A stretch of 64,000 nt of DNA from Perilla frutescens (Eukaryota; Streptophyta; Magnoliopsida; Lamiales; Lamiaceae): the NCBI GenBank assembly GCA_026008535.1, contig BRKX01000003.1:28572001-28636000 (forward strand), written 5' to 3'. The notes beneath the pieces are model-generated. The model saw nothing but the letters and a program-made list of their open reading frames with translations, was not told the DNA's origin and made no database searches. Positions within the stretch are counted from its first letter, which is position 1. Every line of letters starts with the position of its first letter. Position numbers and translations under genes: made by a program. Below are positions 36,201-49,300 of this stretch, piece by piece.

Positions 36201-37739
36201 GTTAACTAAAAATGCCTGGCAGTTGTTTTTCCTTATCATCTTGGTGGCCTTTAGGGCGGATATTACTGGGATTTTGGTTCTCAGCCTTGATCCGTAGATT
36301 TTCACCTCGGGTTTCCCGGGTGGTCGAAACGTTACCTCCCTCTCCGGGCAGCTTATGGAAGCATTAGCTGAGGCTAAGCAATCCATTCCTAGGATTATAT
36401 CGAAGTCCTGAATCTTTATTATATAAAGATTTGACTTAAAGCTTTCCCCTTCTATGTTCAATTCTAGGTTAGAGCAGACCTTCCTAGACATCATTTTCTT
36501 TCCAGAGGGAATACTTATTTCAAGAGCATTCTCGGCATTCTCGGGTTTAATCTTCAGTTTCTTACAAACAGACTCAGCTATAAATGAATGCGATGCTCCT
36601 GTGTCAAAGAGAGCTAAAACTGGCGTCTCGAGGAGGGTAATCATACCTGCTAGATTTCCTGGGGCCTTAGCAGCTTGCTGCTGATCGAGAGCATAAGTAC
36701 GAGCTGGCTGAGGTGGCCTTTGTCCTTGATTGGACCTTTGATCTCTTCCTTGGCTTGGTCTCGGGTTCATTCCCGGCCTTTGACCCTGAGGTCCTCCTTG
36801 CTGTAGTCCTGGCTGGTTTTCAGGAAGTTGCTGAAGTGGTTGCGGGTACATGGGTTGCTGTGGTGTTTGAGATCGTTGGTTGTTTCCTTTAGGACACTCT
36901 CTCTTGAAGTGCCCCTCCTCACCACAGTTGTAGCACCCAGTTAGATTTGCTCGACAGACTCCAGGATGCATTCTTCCGCACTTTTGACACGGCCTAAAGC
37001 TAGGGGCGTTGCCAGGCTGACTTCGAGGCACCCCTGACTCTCAGCTTCGCCAGTGGGGTTTCTTCCCTCTGTCATCTCTTCTTCCTCCTTCCCACTTCCT
37101 TTTTCCCTTTGGATCATTAGATGACTGAGAGGGTTGAATCTTCTGAAGAAGGATGGCCTCTATGCTCAATGCTTTGGCTAAGGTTCGGGCATAAGACATG
37201 TCTTCTTGCCCAGTGAGGGCTATGCCAATCTCAGACCTAAGTCCTTTCTTGAACTTGCGTGCTTTCTTCCCATCTGTGTCCACTAGATATGGAGCGTCCC
37301 TTGACAATTGGTTGAATTCTCTATCGTATTCCGACACTGTCTTATTCCCTTGCTTTAGATTCTAGAACTCCATCTCTTTTGCCTCTCGGTAACAATCCGG
37401 GATATACTTCTGATATAGATCGTGCTTGAAATCCTCCCAACTATAGTCTTCCAATTGATCCAGGGTTATGGTCCTTCGAACGGACTCCCACCAGTAGTCC
37501 GCATCCTCCGTTAACATGAAAAGAGCGCAACTTAGCTTCTCTCCTTCAGAGCAAGCTATGAAATCGAAGATTCGTTCTAAGGAGCGAACCCATTTTTCGG
37601 CATCCATTGGATCTCCTAAACCATTAAACGATGGAGGGTTGTGTTTGAGAAACACACTTTCGGCTCTTAGACCGGGGTTTGGGGCTTGCTCAGGTTCGTT
37701 TTCATCCTCATTCTCGGCTTGACATCTTCGGGGCGGCAT
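33264..37739 (-). pseudogene. Element B gag-pol, multiply interrupted
   Basis: Gag starts at 37739 (MPPRRCQAENED). In order: gag with YWWESVRR (about 37480), two zinc-knuckle-like motifs including [14 protein letters not shown] (about 36900), retropepsin with FDTGASHSF (36590), RT with FIDDILIYS (35580), RNase H with [10 protein letters not shown] (35160), integrase HHCC (about 34500) and core, and a chromodomain-type C terminus ending at 33264. Breaks seen: TAG 37362, TGA 37041, frameshift near 35225, TAG 35008, frameshift near 34125, stops in the integrase core near 34095 and 34020, and TAG 33732. The RT active-site residues are intact. It cannot make a full polyprotein itself. Confidence 0.9.
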
Positions 37740-38103
37740 TCTAAAGAACTAAATATTAGCGAGGCTTGATTAAATTTACACAGAGCAAGAATTCCTTTTG
37801 ATAAGGTCTTTTAATTTGCGCAAGATAGATCAAACAAGACGAAAATTTAGACGTCATTCAAGCATGATGGGAAAATTGCCTCATTTAGAGGACTTTGGCA
37901 TCGATATAATAAATTATGGGTTACAACCGGAATAGAGCAGTCTCTTGGAAAATTCACTGCTACTATTGGGTTTAGAAATCTTAAAGCATTTATTACATAT
38001 TAGAGTCTTGGTCAGAGCGGATATTAGATTACAGATAGACAAACAGATAGATTAGATATCTAGGTGTTCTAACAACAACACCTCTTACACCTCCTTCCCA
38101 AGT

Positions 38104-38877
38104 TTAATCATGAGCCGGGCCTTTTTCCTTCTCCTTGCATGGCGATCGTACTTCCTCTTCGCCTTCTTCCGGGTCCTCGTCTTCTTCTTCTTCGTCTCCA
38201 ACATCAACTGTTTCCGGGACGGTGAACTTGAATGTCCTCATGCGGACACTCCCTTCGGGATACTGATGGGGCATACACTGTCCCAGACCCTGAGAAGCGG
38301 ACACAGGGGTCCACTGGTTCACTTGAGGAGTGGAGGAGAATAGGGACTCGGTGTGGTTCACGATTCGGACATTTGAAATTCCTGCTCCTGCGGTTCCTTC
38401 ATCGTGAGGACGTGGCACTTGAAATCTAGGGAGACTGTTGAGGGTCGCCCTTTGCAGTTCTAGCTCTACCACGAGAGAGGGGTTTTGCTCATCTGCTTGC
38501 TGCTCGGCTAAGGCATGCACGTGGCCATATTCCGATACCCAACGAGCCATTAAGGCTGACGAGAATTCCGTCAGATTTCCGATTTCAGCGTACGTCTTGG
38601 GATCATGGGTGATCGTGTTTTGCAGGATATGGTACATCATAGGCCTCCAAGCGGGTGGCGCATGCTCACACATGCGGATGCACGTTTCCAAGTCGGATAC
38701 ACTTCCGGGCTCCTCTCCGTAGCCATTTGCCCAAGCCCACCTTTCAAGGTATCTTGCCATGTAGGACAACAACTGTTCGTTGCCATTCTAGGTTTCCCTT
38801 CTGAATCTCTCAACTCTTTCTTGCACAGGGCGAAAAAGAGGCACGCTTTTCCTAGCTGTCGAACGACGCTTAACCAT
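38104..38877 (-). CDS. Element B extra ORF between PBS and gag, function unknown
   Basis: Not recognised. A minus-strand ATG at 38877 opens a frame of about 257 codons with one in-frame TAG near 38790; the open part after it starts at 38772 (222 aa). The N terminus is basic (MVKRRSTARK), the middle is ordinary globular-looking sequence with Trp and Cys (ERWAWANGYGEE, CIRMCEHAPPAWRP), and the C terminus is highly acidic (DEEEEDEDPEEGEEE) followed by a Lys-rich end. It lies in sense orientation upstream of gag, 365 bp from it and about 530 bp from the PBS. Ogre-type elements carry an unrelated-looking ORF in this position; whether this one is related needs a search. It is not in the LTRs. Confidence 0.6.
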
Positions 38878-39404
38878 CTAGAAGAGAATAACTTAATCAG
38901 TCTAGATTATAAAAGGGAGACCTAAGGTCCTCATAATGTCTGGATTACTCTTGTATGCATAGCTTCTTTTTATGGAGCAGTTGACAACTTTTATAAAAAT
39001 TTTAGTGCCCAAAGTTCTTTAAACATACATTGATTACCTTTTCTTTTGAGTCAAAATTTCGAGAAATGATTTTAAGCCATTTTGGGATCGAGAAATCGTT
39101 TCACAAACTTTCCATCTGGGAAATCATCTTACCCGAACACCTTTTACTTGGAATTTCATTCTCACGGTTTTTCTCTTGTCCATAAAATAGGTATGCTTGC
39201 TCAAATCTTTTCCCTTCCTGTATTCCAAAATCATGAATCCAACATCCAAAATTTCTATACTATCATATCTTGATTTTTGGTTGAGAATACGAGGGTGATG
39301 GTGAGCTGTGGGTTGCTGCTTTAACTTATCAGAGAACAACTTATACTCACATAGACTTATTAATATATTTTAACAAAGAGACAGGTCTGTAGAGTTGCAA
39401 ACCT

Positions 39405-39416
39405 GCTCTGATACCA
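39405..39416 (-). other. Element B primer binding site
   Basis: Minus strand TGGTATCAGAGC, 2 nt from the 5' LTR, complementary to initiator Met-tRNA. Confidence 0.92.
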
Positions 39417-39418
39417 AC

Positions 39419-42400
39419 TGTAACAGCCCGGTCCCGAGATAGGGATTTACGAGTGGGGACGGGGTGTTATTAAGGGATTAGTGAATAAGGTTGGAAGATT
39501 TACCAAGAAGTTTAAGGATCAAGACATGCCTTTAGAAGTTATATGGTGATGCTCGGGATTACTTGGGTTAAAAGAAAACATGCTTAAATGGAATAAAACG
39601 GCTAACTATTCAGATACCAATTTGTTAGGCCTCTTTGCAGGTGGACGGAAGTCATACTCAAAAACAGAGATAAACATAATATGCATCTTATAGGTATTAA
39701 ATCGTTTCTGGGGAGATTAATCATAGAGTCTTGCTAAACATAATAGGACTTAAACAGAATTGAAAGGAGTGTATCAGAGTAGCGGATCACAAAGTGGGAT
39801 TTCACGGAACATTAGATAATAGCAAAATAGTCTTGGCAGCCAACCCACATTCACAGCTACCAGCATCCTCAGCATCTCAACCTGAAAAGATTTGAAAAGA
39901 GAGGGCATGAGCACTAATGTACTCAGTGGGTTTTAGCGAAAATGCTTTAATAACTTCGAGATATCCAATGATTAATAGACGGTATACGGAGAGCAAAACG
40001 CAAAAGCCCTCTCTGTATCCGTAAAAACCTTTTCTTTTCTTTTTGGGCCCAACTTGGCTCAAACCTGTCGTCAACTGTACCCTTAGGCATGCCATAGGAT
40101 AGAAGAGGGGTTACCTCAAATATCCGAACGAGTTTGCGAGGGAAAAACCCAGCAGTGACTTCCTTAATAATTCTGAGCTCATATCCTGCTTAAGTGGAAG
40201 CTAAGTTCTTTCCTTTCCTATCCTTGCTAGCAATACCAAGCTTAGAACAATGTCTAATGCTAATCCTTTAACACTACATGATCTCTTCCTACAAAGGGCT
40301 AATGCTACCCTAACAAGGCAAACCTTAACTCTTAATTCTGCGAGCTTAACAAGCATAAATATTAAATTACAGGAGAAGCACGTAAACAAGCATGAATCGG
40401 AGCTAAAGGTAATTCCAAACATCTCATGCTAAGTATAAACCAGACTTTAGTAGTTCTACCATTTCTAAACATGCTTGAGAGTTCAAGTAAAGCATAATAT
40501 CTTCCTTTTTTGTACAGAGATCAAACAGGCTGAGCAAAAATACTTTATTGAATATCTCATTTGCCCTAACATGCTTCTAGAGCTTATTAGCTCAAACTTT
40601 AGATGAGTATAGATTTACCCACCTTGGTTACAGAACGGAAGATGAGGCAAGGAGCTGGTGATCTTCCTTAGTATTTCTCCGAGGCTTGATTCCTCCTACA
40701 AAAGTCGAATTGTCGACTTAGAAGCCCCCTTAGAAGATTTCTAATAACATAACATTAAGTAACACCCAACTAATATTCCCTTAGCTAGGACTTAGCATGG
40801 ATATCACGACTTTGACTTAACAAGGGTCCGAAAAGGATTTATTTTATTTTAAGGAACTTCTCGTCTTGATTTTTAAATTTTTAGACGGAAAAGAACTTGA
40901 ATGATTTCTCGAAAGAAATCGGAGAAAACTTGAAAATCTTCTTAATTTAAACTTTAAGAATTACTCGGAAAAACATGACTCGAAGGAAAAACTCGAAAAG
41001 TTGGAAGAACCAGCGTCAGACGACACGGGGGAACATCGCGCGCCGGCGGCACCCCACGCGCCCGCGCACCCTCCGCGCCCGCGGGGTTCTGGGCTGAGGG
41101 GGATGTCGCGCGGCCGCGCACCCCCCCGCAGTCGCGGGACCTGCTTTCTCTCTCTTCCTGGGTGATCTTCAACTGGGTTCTTCGTGTTCGTTGATCCTTT
41201 CGACGAACACGAAGAACACTTAACCCGAAATTTCTTAAAAACAACGTGCTTGAATTTATCATGCAACAACATGCTTTAACTTAAAAAGAATTTTGGCATT
41301 ATAACAACATAAACACGATAATCCTCCTTTAAATTAGATTAACGACAAAATTGTTAAATGTGGCTTGAACGGAATTTACGAAATAACGAGGTTAATCTTC
41401 TTAGAATAACAATAACGGAATTAGAATGAGAAATATAACATTCACGTTATTATCTTGGAATTTCAACAAAAATCAAAATGTAACTTTAGACGAGCAATAA
41501 TGAAGAACGCGAAGAACTTAAAGAACAGAAAGTAAATGCGGAATTTAAAGATGAAATAGAAATGGAATTGAGACCGACGAACAAAAATGGACGGGGTCAG
41601 GTGCGTCGAAGGAATGTGGTTTGCTCGGCGTCTCGTTGAGTCACAACGGCGGCAGAGCCGCCTGCTACGATTTCAACGGCGCCCCTAGCACATTCCCTCA
41701 CCGTATTCCTTCCACGCCACTCCGCTCGTCGTCTTGAAGAACACTCACGAAGAACGCTTTTTACTTCGACAGAACCTTCTCGGCTTTCAAAGCTTTTCAC
41801 CTCTCGATTTTAGAAGTGAATGGGAAAGAGTAAATGAGCAATAAATGCTAAAGGGGTGGTCCCCTATATATAGAAAAAGCTTTGGCTTCCCTTAGAAGCC
41901 ATTGCTGTGCGGGAATACTGCAAAAGTTGCCCTGGGTTCGGTTAAAAGCTGCTTTATTCGATGTCGAGGTCCAAATGACTTCAGACACGAAATCTAAAAA
42001 TACTGGGAGACTTGTTGGCTCGAATACTAGTGAACCAACTTGATTCGTGAAGAAGACAGGGTCATCTGAAGAGAGACGAGCAAAGATTCCCTTTTTGGAA
42101 TTACTTTTTACTATTCACTCAGACTGACAGATTCGGTTCTCGAGCGTTCGATTAACCTCAGAATGACAATCCGTGAATGCCAATAGAATCCTTGAGTCAT
42201 TTCCCATAAGAGAGGCCTGACAGAACTAGACTCGGATCAACGAGGTGGATTTCGTAAATTTCTCAAAACACGAACGCACACAAAAGTTACTATTCATTCT
42301 TCTTTTAAATGCGTTTTTCATCACCGGGAACTCGAATGACTTCAGAATTAAAATCCGAAAACACCGGCAGACTCCTTGAGTTAAAACCTTTCTAACGAGA

Positions 42401-42580
42401 CCACGGATGGTCATAAAATAGTTAAAATCACATTTCTCGAAAAGACGATCTTCACAAAAACTGACTCCAAAAGTCGTGACTGACATCCAACCTTAACTAA
42501 CCTTAATTAAATTTCCTCTTTAATTAATTAACTAATATTAACAATCCTCTAAACCTTATTCAAAAATCTGGGGTATTACA
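39419..42580 (-). repeat. Element B 5' LTR
   Basis: 3162 bp, close to identical to 30054-33225 with scattered substitutions. It lacks one or two copies of a short acgaag-type repeat present near 31846 in the other LTR. The CpG-rich island is at about 41035-41145. Confidence 0.93.
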
Positions 42581-42585
42581 TAAGT

Positions 42586-44520
42586 GCCTTGAAAAAGAGC
42601 TAATCTTCTAAAGATCGGAAGAACCAGAATTTACTTTTCATGGATCAAAGTTGAGAACTAAAGTAAGAGTTATTTCCGCAATGAAAGCAATGAAGATGCT
42701 TAGAAGAGAAGTATGTGAACCATTCTTAGTAAGTTTAACAATGAACAAGTCAGAGAAGGTGATGATTGATGACGTACTTGTGGTACCAGATTATGAAGAC
42801 ATGTTTCCAGAAGATTTGTCAGGTTTGCCTCCAAACAGACAAGTTAAATTCACAATAGACTTGCTTTCGGTAGTTGCTCCAGTATCAAGAGTGCCGTATC
42901 TCATGGCACCAAAGGAGTTAGATGAGCTAAATGTTCAACTACAGGAACTCTTAGATAAATGTTATATTCAGCCTAGCGTCTCACCATGGGTAGCACCCGT
43001 GTTGTTCGTTAAGAAGAAAGATAGAACACTTCGAATGTGCATAGACTAAAGAGAGTTGAATAAGTTAACTATCAAGAACAAATATCCTCTACCTAAAATT
43101 GATGACTTATTTGACCAATTAAAAGAAGCAGATGTATTTTCCAAGATTGATTTAAGGTCGGGATATCATCAACTTAAAATTCAGAAGGAAGATATACCCA
43201 ACACTTCATTTTATACACGTTATGGTCACTATGAGTTTATAGTGATGTCTTTTGGTCTTAGCAATGCACCTACAGTTTTTATGGGTTTAATGAATCAAGT
43301 TTTCCACCTATATCTGGATAGATTTGTAATCGTCTTCATCAATGATATACTGATATATTCCAAAAATGAAAAACAACACATTGAGCATTCAAAAAATGTG
43401 CTAGACACACTACGAAGAGAAAGACTTTATGCTAAATTCAGTAAATGTGAATTTTGATTAAAGGAAGTGGTATTTTTGGGACACATTGTCTCAGATCAAG
43501 GCATTGAAGTGGACCTTGCCAAGGTGAATGCAGTTAGTGAATGGAAAACCCCGCCAAGCGTACATGAGATATGTAGTTTCTTGGGTCTAGTTAGGTACTA
43601 TAGAAGATTTATTGAAGGATTTTTCAAGATAGCAAGGCCTATGACCTAACTATTGAAGAAGGAAAACAAATTCAAATGGACTAATGAATGTGAAAAGAGT
43701 TTTCAAGAATTGAAAAAGAGGATAGTCACTGCTCCAGTACTAGCTATACCAGAAGAATCTAAAGGGTTTGTGGTTTCACTGATGTGTCAAAACAAGGATT
43801 AGGTTGTGTACTGATGCAAAATGGAAAGGTGATTGCGTATGCATCATAACAGTTGAAATCACATAAGAATAACTACCCGACATATGATTTGGAATTGGCC
43901 GCCGTGGTGTATGAATTGAAAATTTGGAGACACTATTTATATGGTGGAAAGAGTGTGATTTACTCAGATCACAAAAGCATAAAACATTTATTTGAGCAGA
44001 AAGAGCTTAACATGAGGCAAAGAACATGGTTAGAGTTGGTCAAATATTATGATTGTTTCATCCAATTCCATTTAGGAAAGGTAAACGTTGTTGCTGACGC
44101 CCTAAGCAGGAAAAATCGAGTAGAATTGAGTTACCTGATAACTCAACAAGAACATATCATCAGGGACTTCGCCAAACTTAGCATTGGAATTGTAACTCCA
44201 CCAGATAGCATAAGTGCACATATAACAACGATGATAATAAAGCCTAACTTGCAAGGCCGAATCATTGAAGCTCAATAAAAGGATGTCGATCTATGAAAGA
44301 TAAAAGAAAGAATAGGTCAAGGAGCCCCAAGAGAATTCATAGTCGCAGATGATAAAGCATTGATCCACGGGAATAGAATTTGTGTGCCACGAAATGAAGA
44401 ATTGATAAGAGAAATTTTTGATGAAGCCCATTGCACACCTTACATTGCTCATCCAGGGAGTACTGAAATGTATAGAGATTTTAGAATAACCTTCTGGTGG
44501 AAAAACATGAAGAGAGATAT
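42586..44520 (+). pseudogene. Element A protease to integrase N-terminus relic
   Basis: Continues element A after element B. In order: end of protease region, RT ([14 protein letters not shown] near 42830, [13 protein letters not shown] near 43145-43185), RNase H (ASRQL-like region near 43850, [11 protein letters not shown] near 43970-44000) and integrase zinc-binding part (HCTPYIAHPGS near 44430). Stops at 42618, 43048, 43457 and 43647, a frameshift near 43780, a stop at about 43848 and more near 44276 disable it. The RT catalytic motif reads FINDILIYS instead of FIDDILIYS, so one catalytic Asp is lost. It ends where element C begins. Confidence 0.88.
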
Positions 44521-44921
44521 TGAATATAGTATTTTTTATGATTGTTAGTAAACTATTTTGCACTTGTTTCTGAAAGTGCACTATTTTGAATATAGTATTT
44601 TTTATGATTGTTAGTAGTGTTTGGCCTAACTTAATGTAGTGGTTGAATGTTATGGTTTTATTAATATTAGGTGTTTGAATTTTATATTTTAGAACTTATG
44701 AGTTACTTTTTGAAATGAACTTGGAGTTTATGAAATACAGGTACTTTGTTCTGAGTACATATATTTCTGAAAAATATATATGTAACTATTTTCTTCTTAG
44801 AATTTTTGGCAAGATTATTTTAGGAAAAAAAATTACTTGACAAATTATTATTGAGAATCATTTTTCCGCTTTAAAGAATAGAAAGAGTAACATTTTAAAT
44901 TATAGAATTTAGGGTGTTACA
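44521..44921 (+). repeat. Element C 5' LTR, truncated
   Basis: Bases 44558-44921 match the end of the 3' LTR (51426-51795) with about five differences. A ~28-bp piece (gaatatagtattttttatga and following) appears twice here (44521 and 44588) but once in the 3' LTR, a local rearrangement at the deletion edge. Confidence 0.85.
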
Positions 44922-44926
44922 TTTTG

Positions 44927-44938
44927 TGGTATCAGAGC
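44927..44938 (+). other. Element C primer binding site
   Basis: TGGTATCAGAGC, 5 nt after the 5' LTR end. Confidence 0.9.
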
Positions 44939-45336
44939 AGGTCTACTTTCCTGTAGACTCAATGTGTTTGAAAGAATTAAATTGTTTGATTTTATGGTAC
45001 GCCACCCATTTCTGCCACGTGCTCTTGCTCCAAGGTACTTTGCTTGATTTATTTATTTTGCAAAGTTGTTTAATGTGGTGAGCATTAAGAAAATTTCGGA
45101 TAATATGTGAATGATGAGAAATGTTTAGAAATGATTTATGCAGAAAAGTTTTATTATGTTTAAATGCATTTGATGAATGAGAAAGAAATTATTTTAGTCC
45201 TCGAAATTTAGAGTGAACATAGAAATATTTTTCATAGATGGTTACCTTATTTAGATCCAAAACATTCAAATACTTATCATTTGGCTTGAACTTAGTAGTA
45301 TGTGTTTCTTCATTTACTTATGCGTATTACAGAAGA

Positions 45337-46381
45337 ATGAGACGTGGACGACTGCCTCTTAATCGTAATCCACCACGGAATCCCAAGGCCAATCAACCAT
45401 CAAATGCAGGCGGTGGCAACTTTGTGCCAGAATTGATTAGAGCACTACAGGGATTCGTGCAACAACAAACACATGCTACAGTAAACCAAAATGCAGCACC
45501 TAATGCACCTGTTCCGCCAACCGCTAATCAGATGATCGAGCAATTCCGTCGCTACACTCCACCTAGATTCAATGGTAGGAGTGGACCACTCGTTCTTGAA
45601 GAATGGATAATAGAGCTCGAGCGGATCTTTGAACACATAGAGTGCGATGATGCACACAAGGTCTCATGTGCAGTCTTTCAATTCGCTGAGGATGCTGGCC
45701 ATTGGTGGAAGTCGTACAGAACCGGCATGACTGCAGAAGAGCAACAAGGTTTAACCTGGGAAAGGTTTAAAGAGATTGTTATGGATAAGTATTTTTCTCG
45801 GGCTTTTCATATGCAGAAGCAAACTGAATTTTTAGAGCTGAAGCAAGGGAATCTGTCTGTGACAGAGTACGAGCGAAGGTTCAATTAGCTCTCACATTAC
45901 GCAGCGCGTCTACTGGATGCTGAAGATCAAAAAGCAGACTGGTTCATGAGAGGCCTTCGACCAGAGATACATGAAATTCTTGCGGCACAAAGGATCGTTG
46001 ACTATGGGCAAGCTGTTAAACAAGCTCATGAAGTAGCTACTGGACTAGAAGTAGATAAAGCTCTTCCAAGAAATACAGATTCCCATGGTAAAAGAAAGTG
46101 GGACAATCGCAATAGGGGGAATGAGAATTTTCCCATAAAGAAGGAGAGAACTGAAGCACGTCCTACAAATAGAGCACTTACAGGAGTTCCTCTATGTCCA
46201 GAATACAAGAAGCCACATTCAGGACCTTGTTATTGGGGGTAAAGGAGTTTGCTATTATTGCCATGAGCCAGGGCACATCTCAACAAATTGTCCCAAGAAG
46301 CGACGTGAAGAGCCGAAGAAAGGTGGTAACGCGCGACTTTTTGCCTTCACACAACAAGAAGCTAGGGAGAATAGTGGCACG
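45337..46381 (+). pseudogene. Element C gag
   Basis: Starts MRRGRLPLNRNP at 45337. Core gag with RRYTPPRFNG (about 45560) and DAGHWWKSYR (45690), then LKQGNLSVTEYERRF. A CAG-to-TAG stop at 45886-45888 breaks it. The frame continues from 45889, with a second break where an extra G in the run of five at 46235-46239 shifts the frame just before the zinc knuckle [14 protein letters not shown]. Apart from these two lesions the gag is intact. Gag forms the particle and binds RNA. Confidence 0.9.
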
Positions 46382-49300
46382 ATGTCAGGTATGATATCAA
46401 TTCTTGGAATGCCTGCTTTAGCTATGTTTGATTCTGGTGCTTCACACTCTTTTATTTCAACTGAGCTTTGTGCTAAGCTAGGACTAAGTTTAGAAGTAGA
46501 AAACTTAGCCCTCAACGTAAGAATTCCTGCTGGAGAGACATTAAGAACTGATAGGATTTCTAAAGATGTTAGATTGGATATTGGAGGGAAAGAGTTTGTG
46601 GCTGATTTACATTCTCTCAAGATGCAAGAATTTGATTTAATCTTGGGAATGGACTGGTTAAGCAGAAGTTTTGCGACTATATGTTATCATGAACGAGAAG
46701 TAGTATTTCAAAAACCAGACGAGGAAAAGTTTATCTTCCACGGAGCTAAGCTAGGTGGAAGACCAAGAATTATATCAGCAATGAAAGCTATGAAGATGTT
46801 GAAGAAATATGGGTGCCGAGGATTCTTGGTAAGTATTATTGAGACTACGCCAACTGAACCGACACTGGATGATGTGTCAATAGTTAGAGATTTTGTGGAT
46901 GTATTTCCCGAAGAGATACCCGGATTACCGCCGAATCGACAAGTAGAGTTCACGATTGAGTTAATGCCAGGCGCAGCACCAATGTCTAAAGCACCATATC
47001 GAATGTCACCATCGAAGTTACAAGAGTTGAAGGTCCAACTTCAAGACCTACTTGACAAAGGGTATATTCGGCCAAGTATTTCACCATGGGGAGCGCCAGT
47101 TCTATTTGTGAAGAAGAAAGATGGTAGTATGAGAATGTGCATAGATTATCGAGATCTAAACCGTCTCACAATAAAGAATAAATACCCTTTACCGAGAATT
47201 GATGATTTATTTGATCAACTTCGAGGGGCTAGCGTGTTCTCAAAGATAGATCTGAGATCAGGATACCATCAGTTGAAGGTGAAGGAAGACGATATTCCTA
47301 AGACGGCCTTCAGGACAAGATATGGTCATTTTGAGTTTGTGGTGATGCCTTTTGGATTGTCTAATGCACCAGGAGTGTTCATGGATCTAATGAATCGGGT
47401 ATTTCATCCATATTTAGATCAATTCGTCATTGTGTTCATTGATGACATCCTGATTTATTCAAAAGATAAGGAGCAACATGCAGTACACCTGAGAGTTGTG
47501 CTGGAAACTCTAAGAAAAGAGAAATTGTATGCTAAGTTCAAAAAGTGTGAGTTTTGGTTAGATCGTATAACATTCCTTGGACACGTAGTGACTGCTGAAG
47601 GTATTGAGGTTGATCCAACGAAAGTAGAAGCTGTCAACAATTGGAGTCCACCAACAAATGTGGGAGAAGTGAGAAGTTTTCTGGAAATGGCTGGATATTA
47701 CCGGAGGTTTATTGAAGGATTCTCCAAGATAGCCGGACCACTCACACAGCTAACACGAAAAGGGGTACCATTTGAATGGACAGAAAAATGTGAGAAGAGT
47801 TTTCAGGAGCTGAAACGAACACTAATAACAGCCCCAGTATTAACCATCCCTGATGGATCTAAGGGATTTGTGATTTACAGTGATGCATCAAAACAAGGAC
47901 TAAGATGCGTCTTGATGCAACAGGGAAAGGTAGTTGCTTACGCTTCTAGACAATTGAAGCCTCATGAGTTGAATTATCCCACTCATGATCTAGAGTTGGC
48001 CGCTGTTGTGCATGCATTGAAGATTTGGAGACATTATCTCTATGGAGATAAGTATGAGATTTATACAGATCATAAAAGTCTTAAATATTTCTTCACTCAG
48101 AAGGAATTGAATATGAGGCAAAGAAGGTAGCTAGAATTAGTTAAAGACTATGACTGTAAGATCATGTATCACTCCGGAAAAGCCAACATTGTGGCTGATG
48201 CACTTAGTCGAAAGAAAGTGAATCCTACTAAGGGAATCACGCAGCAAGAAAAGTTGATTAAGGATTTTGAGAAGTTAAGTCTCGAGGTTGTGTCCACACC
48301 AGAAGAAGCTAATGCTATAATTGCAGCATTAGTAGTGCAACCGACGCTACGAGATAGAATTAGAGTGGCACAAAAAGAAAATGGTTTTCTAGAAAAGATG
48401 CGAGCAAGAGAAGTGTCAGACGATTCTAAGGGATTCACGATATCATTAGATGGGGCTCTACTCTTCAAGGGCAGAATTTGTGTGCCGAACAACGAGATAA
48501 TGAGAGAAATTTTGGATGAGGCACATCGAACGCCTTACAAAGCACATCCTGGAAGTACTAAGATGTATCAAGATTTAAAAAGAAATTTTTGGTGGTATGG
48601 CATGAAGAAATCGATTGCTGACTACGTTGCACGATGTTTGGCCTGTCAGCAAGTAAAAGCAGAGCACCAAAGACTATCAGGATTGTTGAATCCTCTAGAA
48701 ATACCAGAATGGAAATGGGAGCATATTACCATGGATTTTGTGGTCAGACTTTCCAAGACCATGAAGAATCATGATCCGATTTGGGTTATAGTTGATCGAC
48801 TGATAAAATCAGCTCACTTTTTACCTGTACGAATGACGTTCACCATGGATCAACTCGCTCAGCTATACATTCAAGAAGTAGTCCGATTACACGGAGTCCC
48901 AGTGTCTATAATATCAGATCGAGATCCCCGTTTCACATCAAGATTCTGGAAGAGTTTACATGCATCGTTAGGCACAATGCTAAAGTTTCCAACAACATAT
49001 CATCCTCAGACAGATGGCCAATCAGAAAGGACTATACAAACGTTGGAAGATATGTTGCGAACTTGCGTCATGGATTTAGGAGGTAGCTGGGAGATGCATT
49101 TACCGTTAGTGAAATTTGCTTATAACAATAGCTTCCAATCTAGCATTGGCATGGCTCCATATGAAGCGCTATACGGACGAAAATGTAGATCACCGGCATA
49201 TTGGGATGAAGTTGGAGAGAGAAAAATTTTAGGTCCCGAAATAGTTGAAAGAACGGTGGAAGCAGTGGAGAAGATTCGAGGTAACATTAAAGTTGCTCAA

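Larger units (their letters stand above)
30054..42580 (-). mobile_element. Element B: Ty3/gypsy chromovirus-type retrotransposon, full length but broken
   Basis: 12.5 kb element on the minus strand with LTRs 39419-42580 (5') and 30054-33225 (3'), flanked by the 5-bp duplication taagt at 30049-30053 and 42581-42585. Order in minus sense: LTR, PBS, extra ORF, gag, protease, RT, RNase H, integrase, PPT, LTR. The integrase has the C-terminal region and EEATWE segment of plant chromoviruses; the long LTRs and Met PBS suggest the Tekay/Del lineage (inference). Insertion into element A's protease dates it younger than A. Confidence 0.92.
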
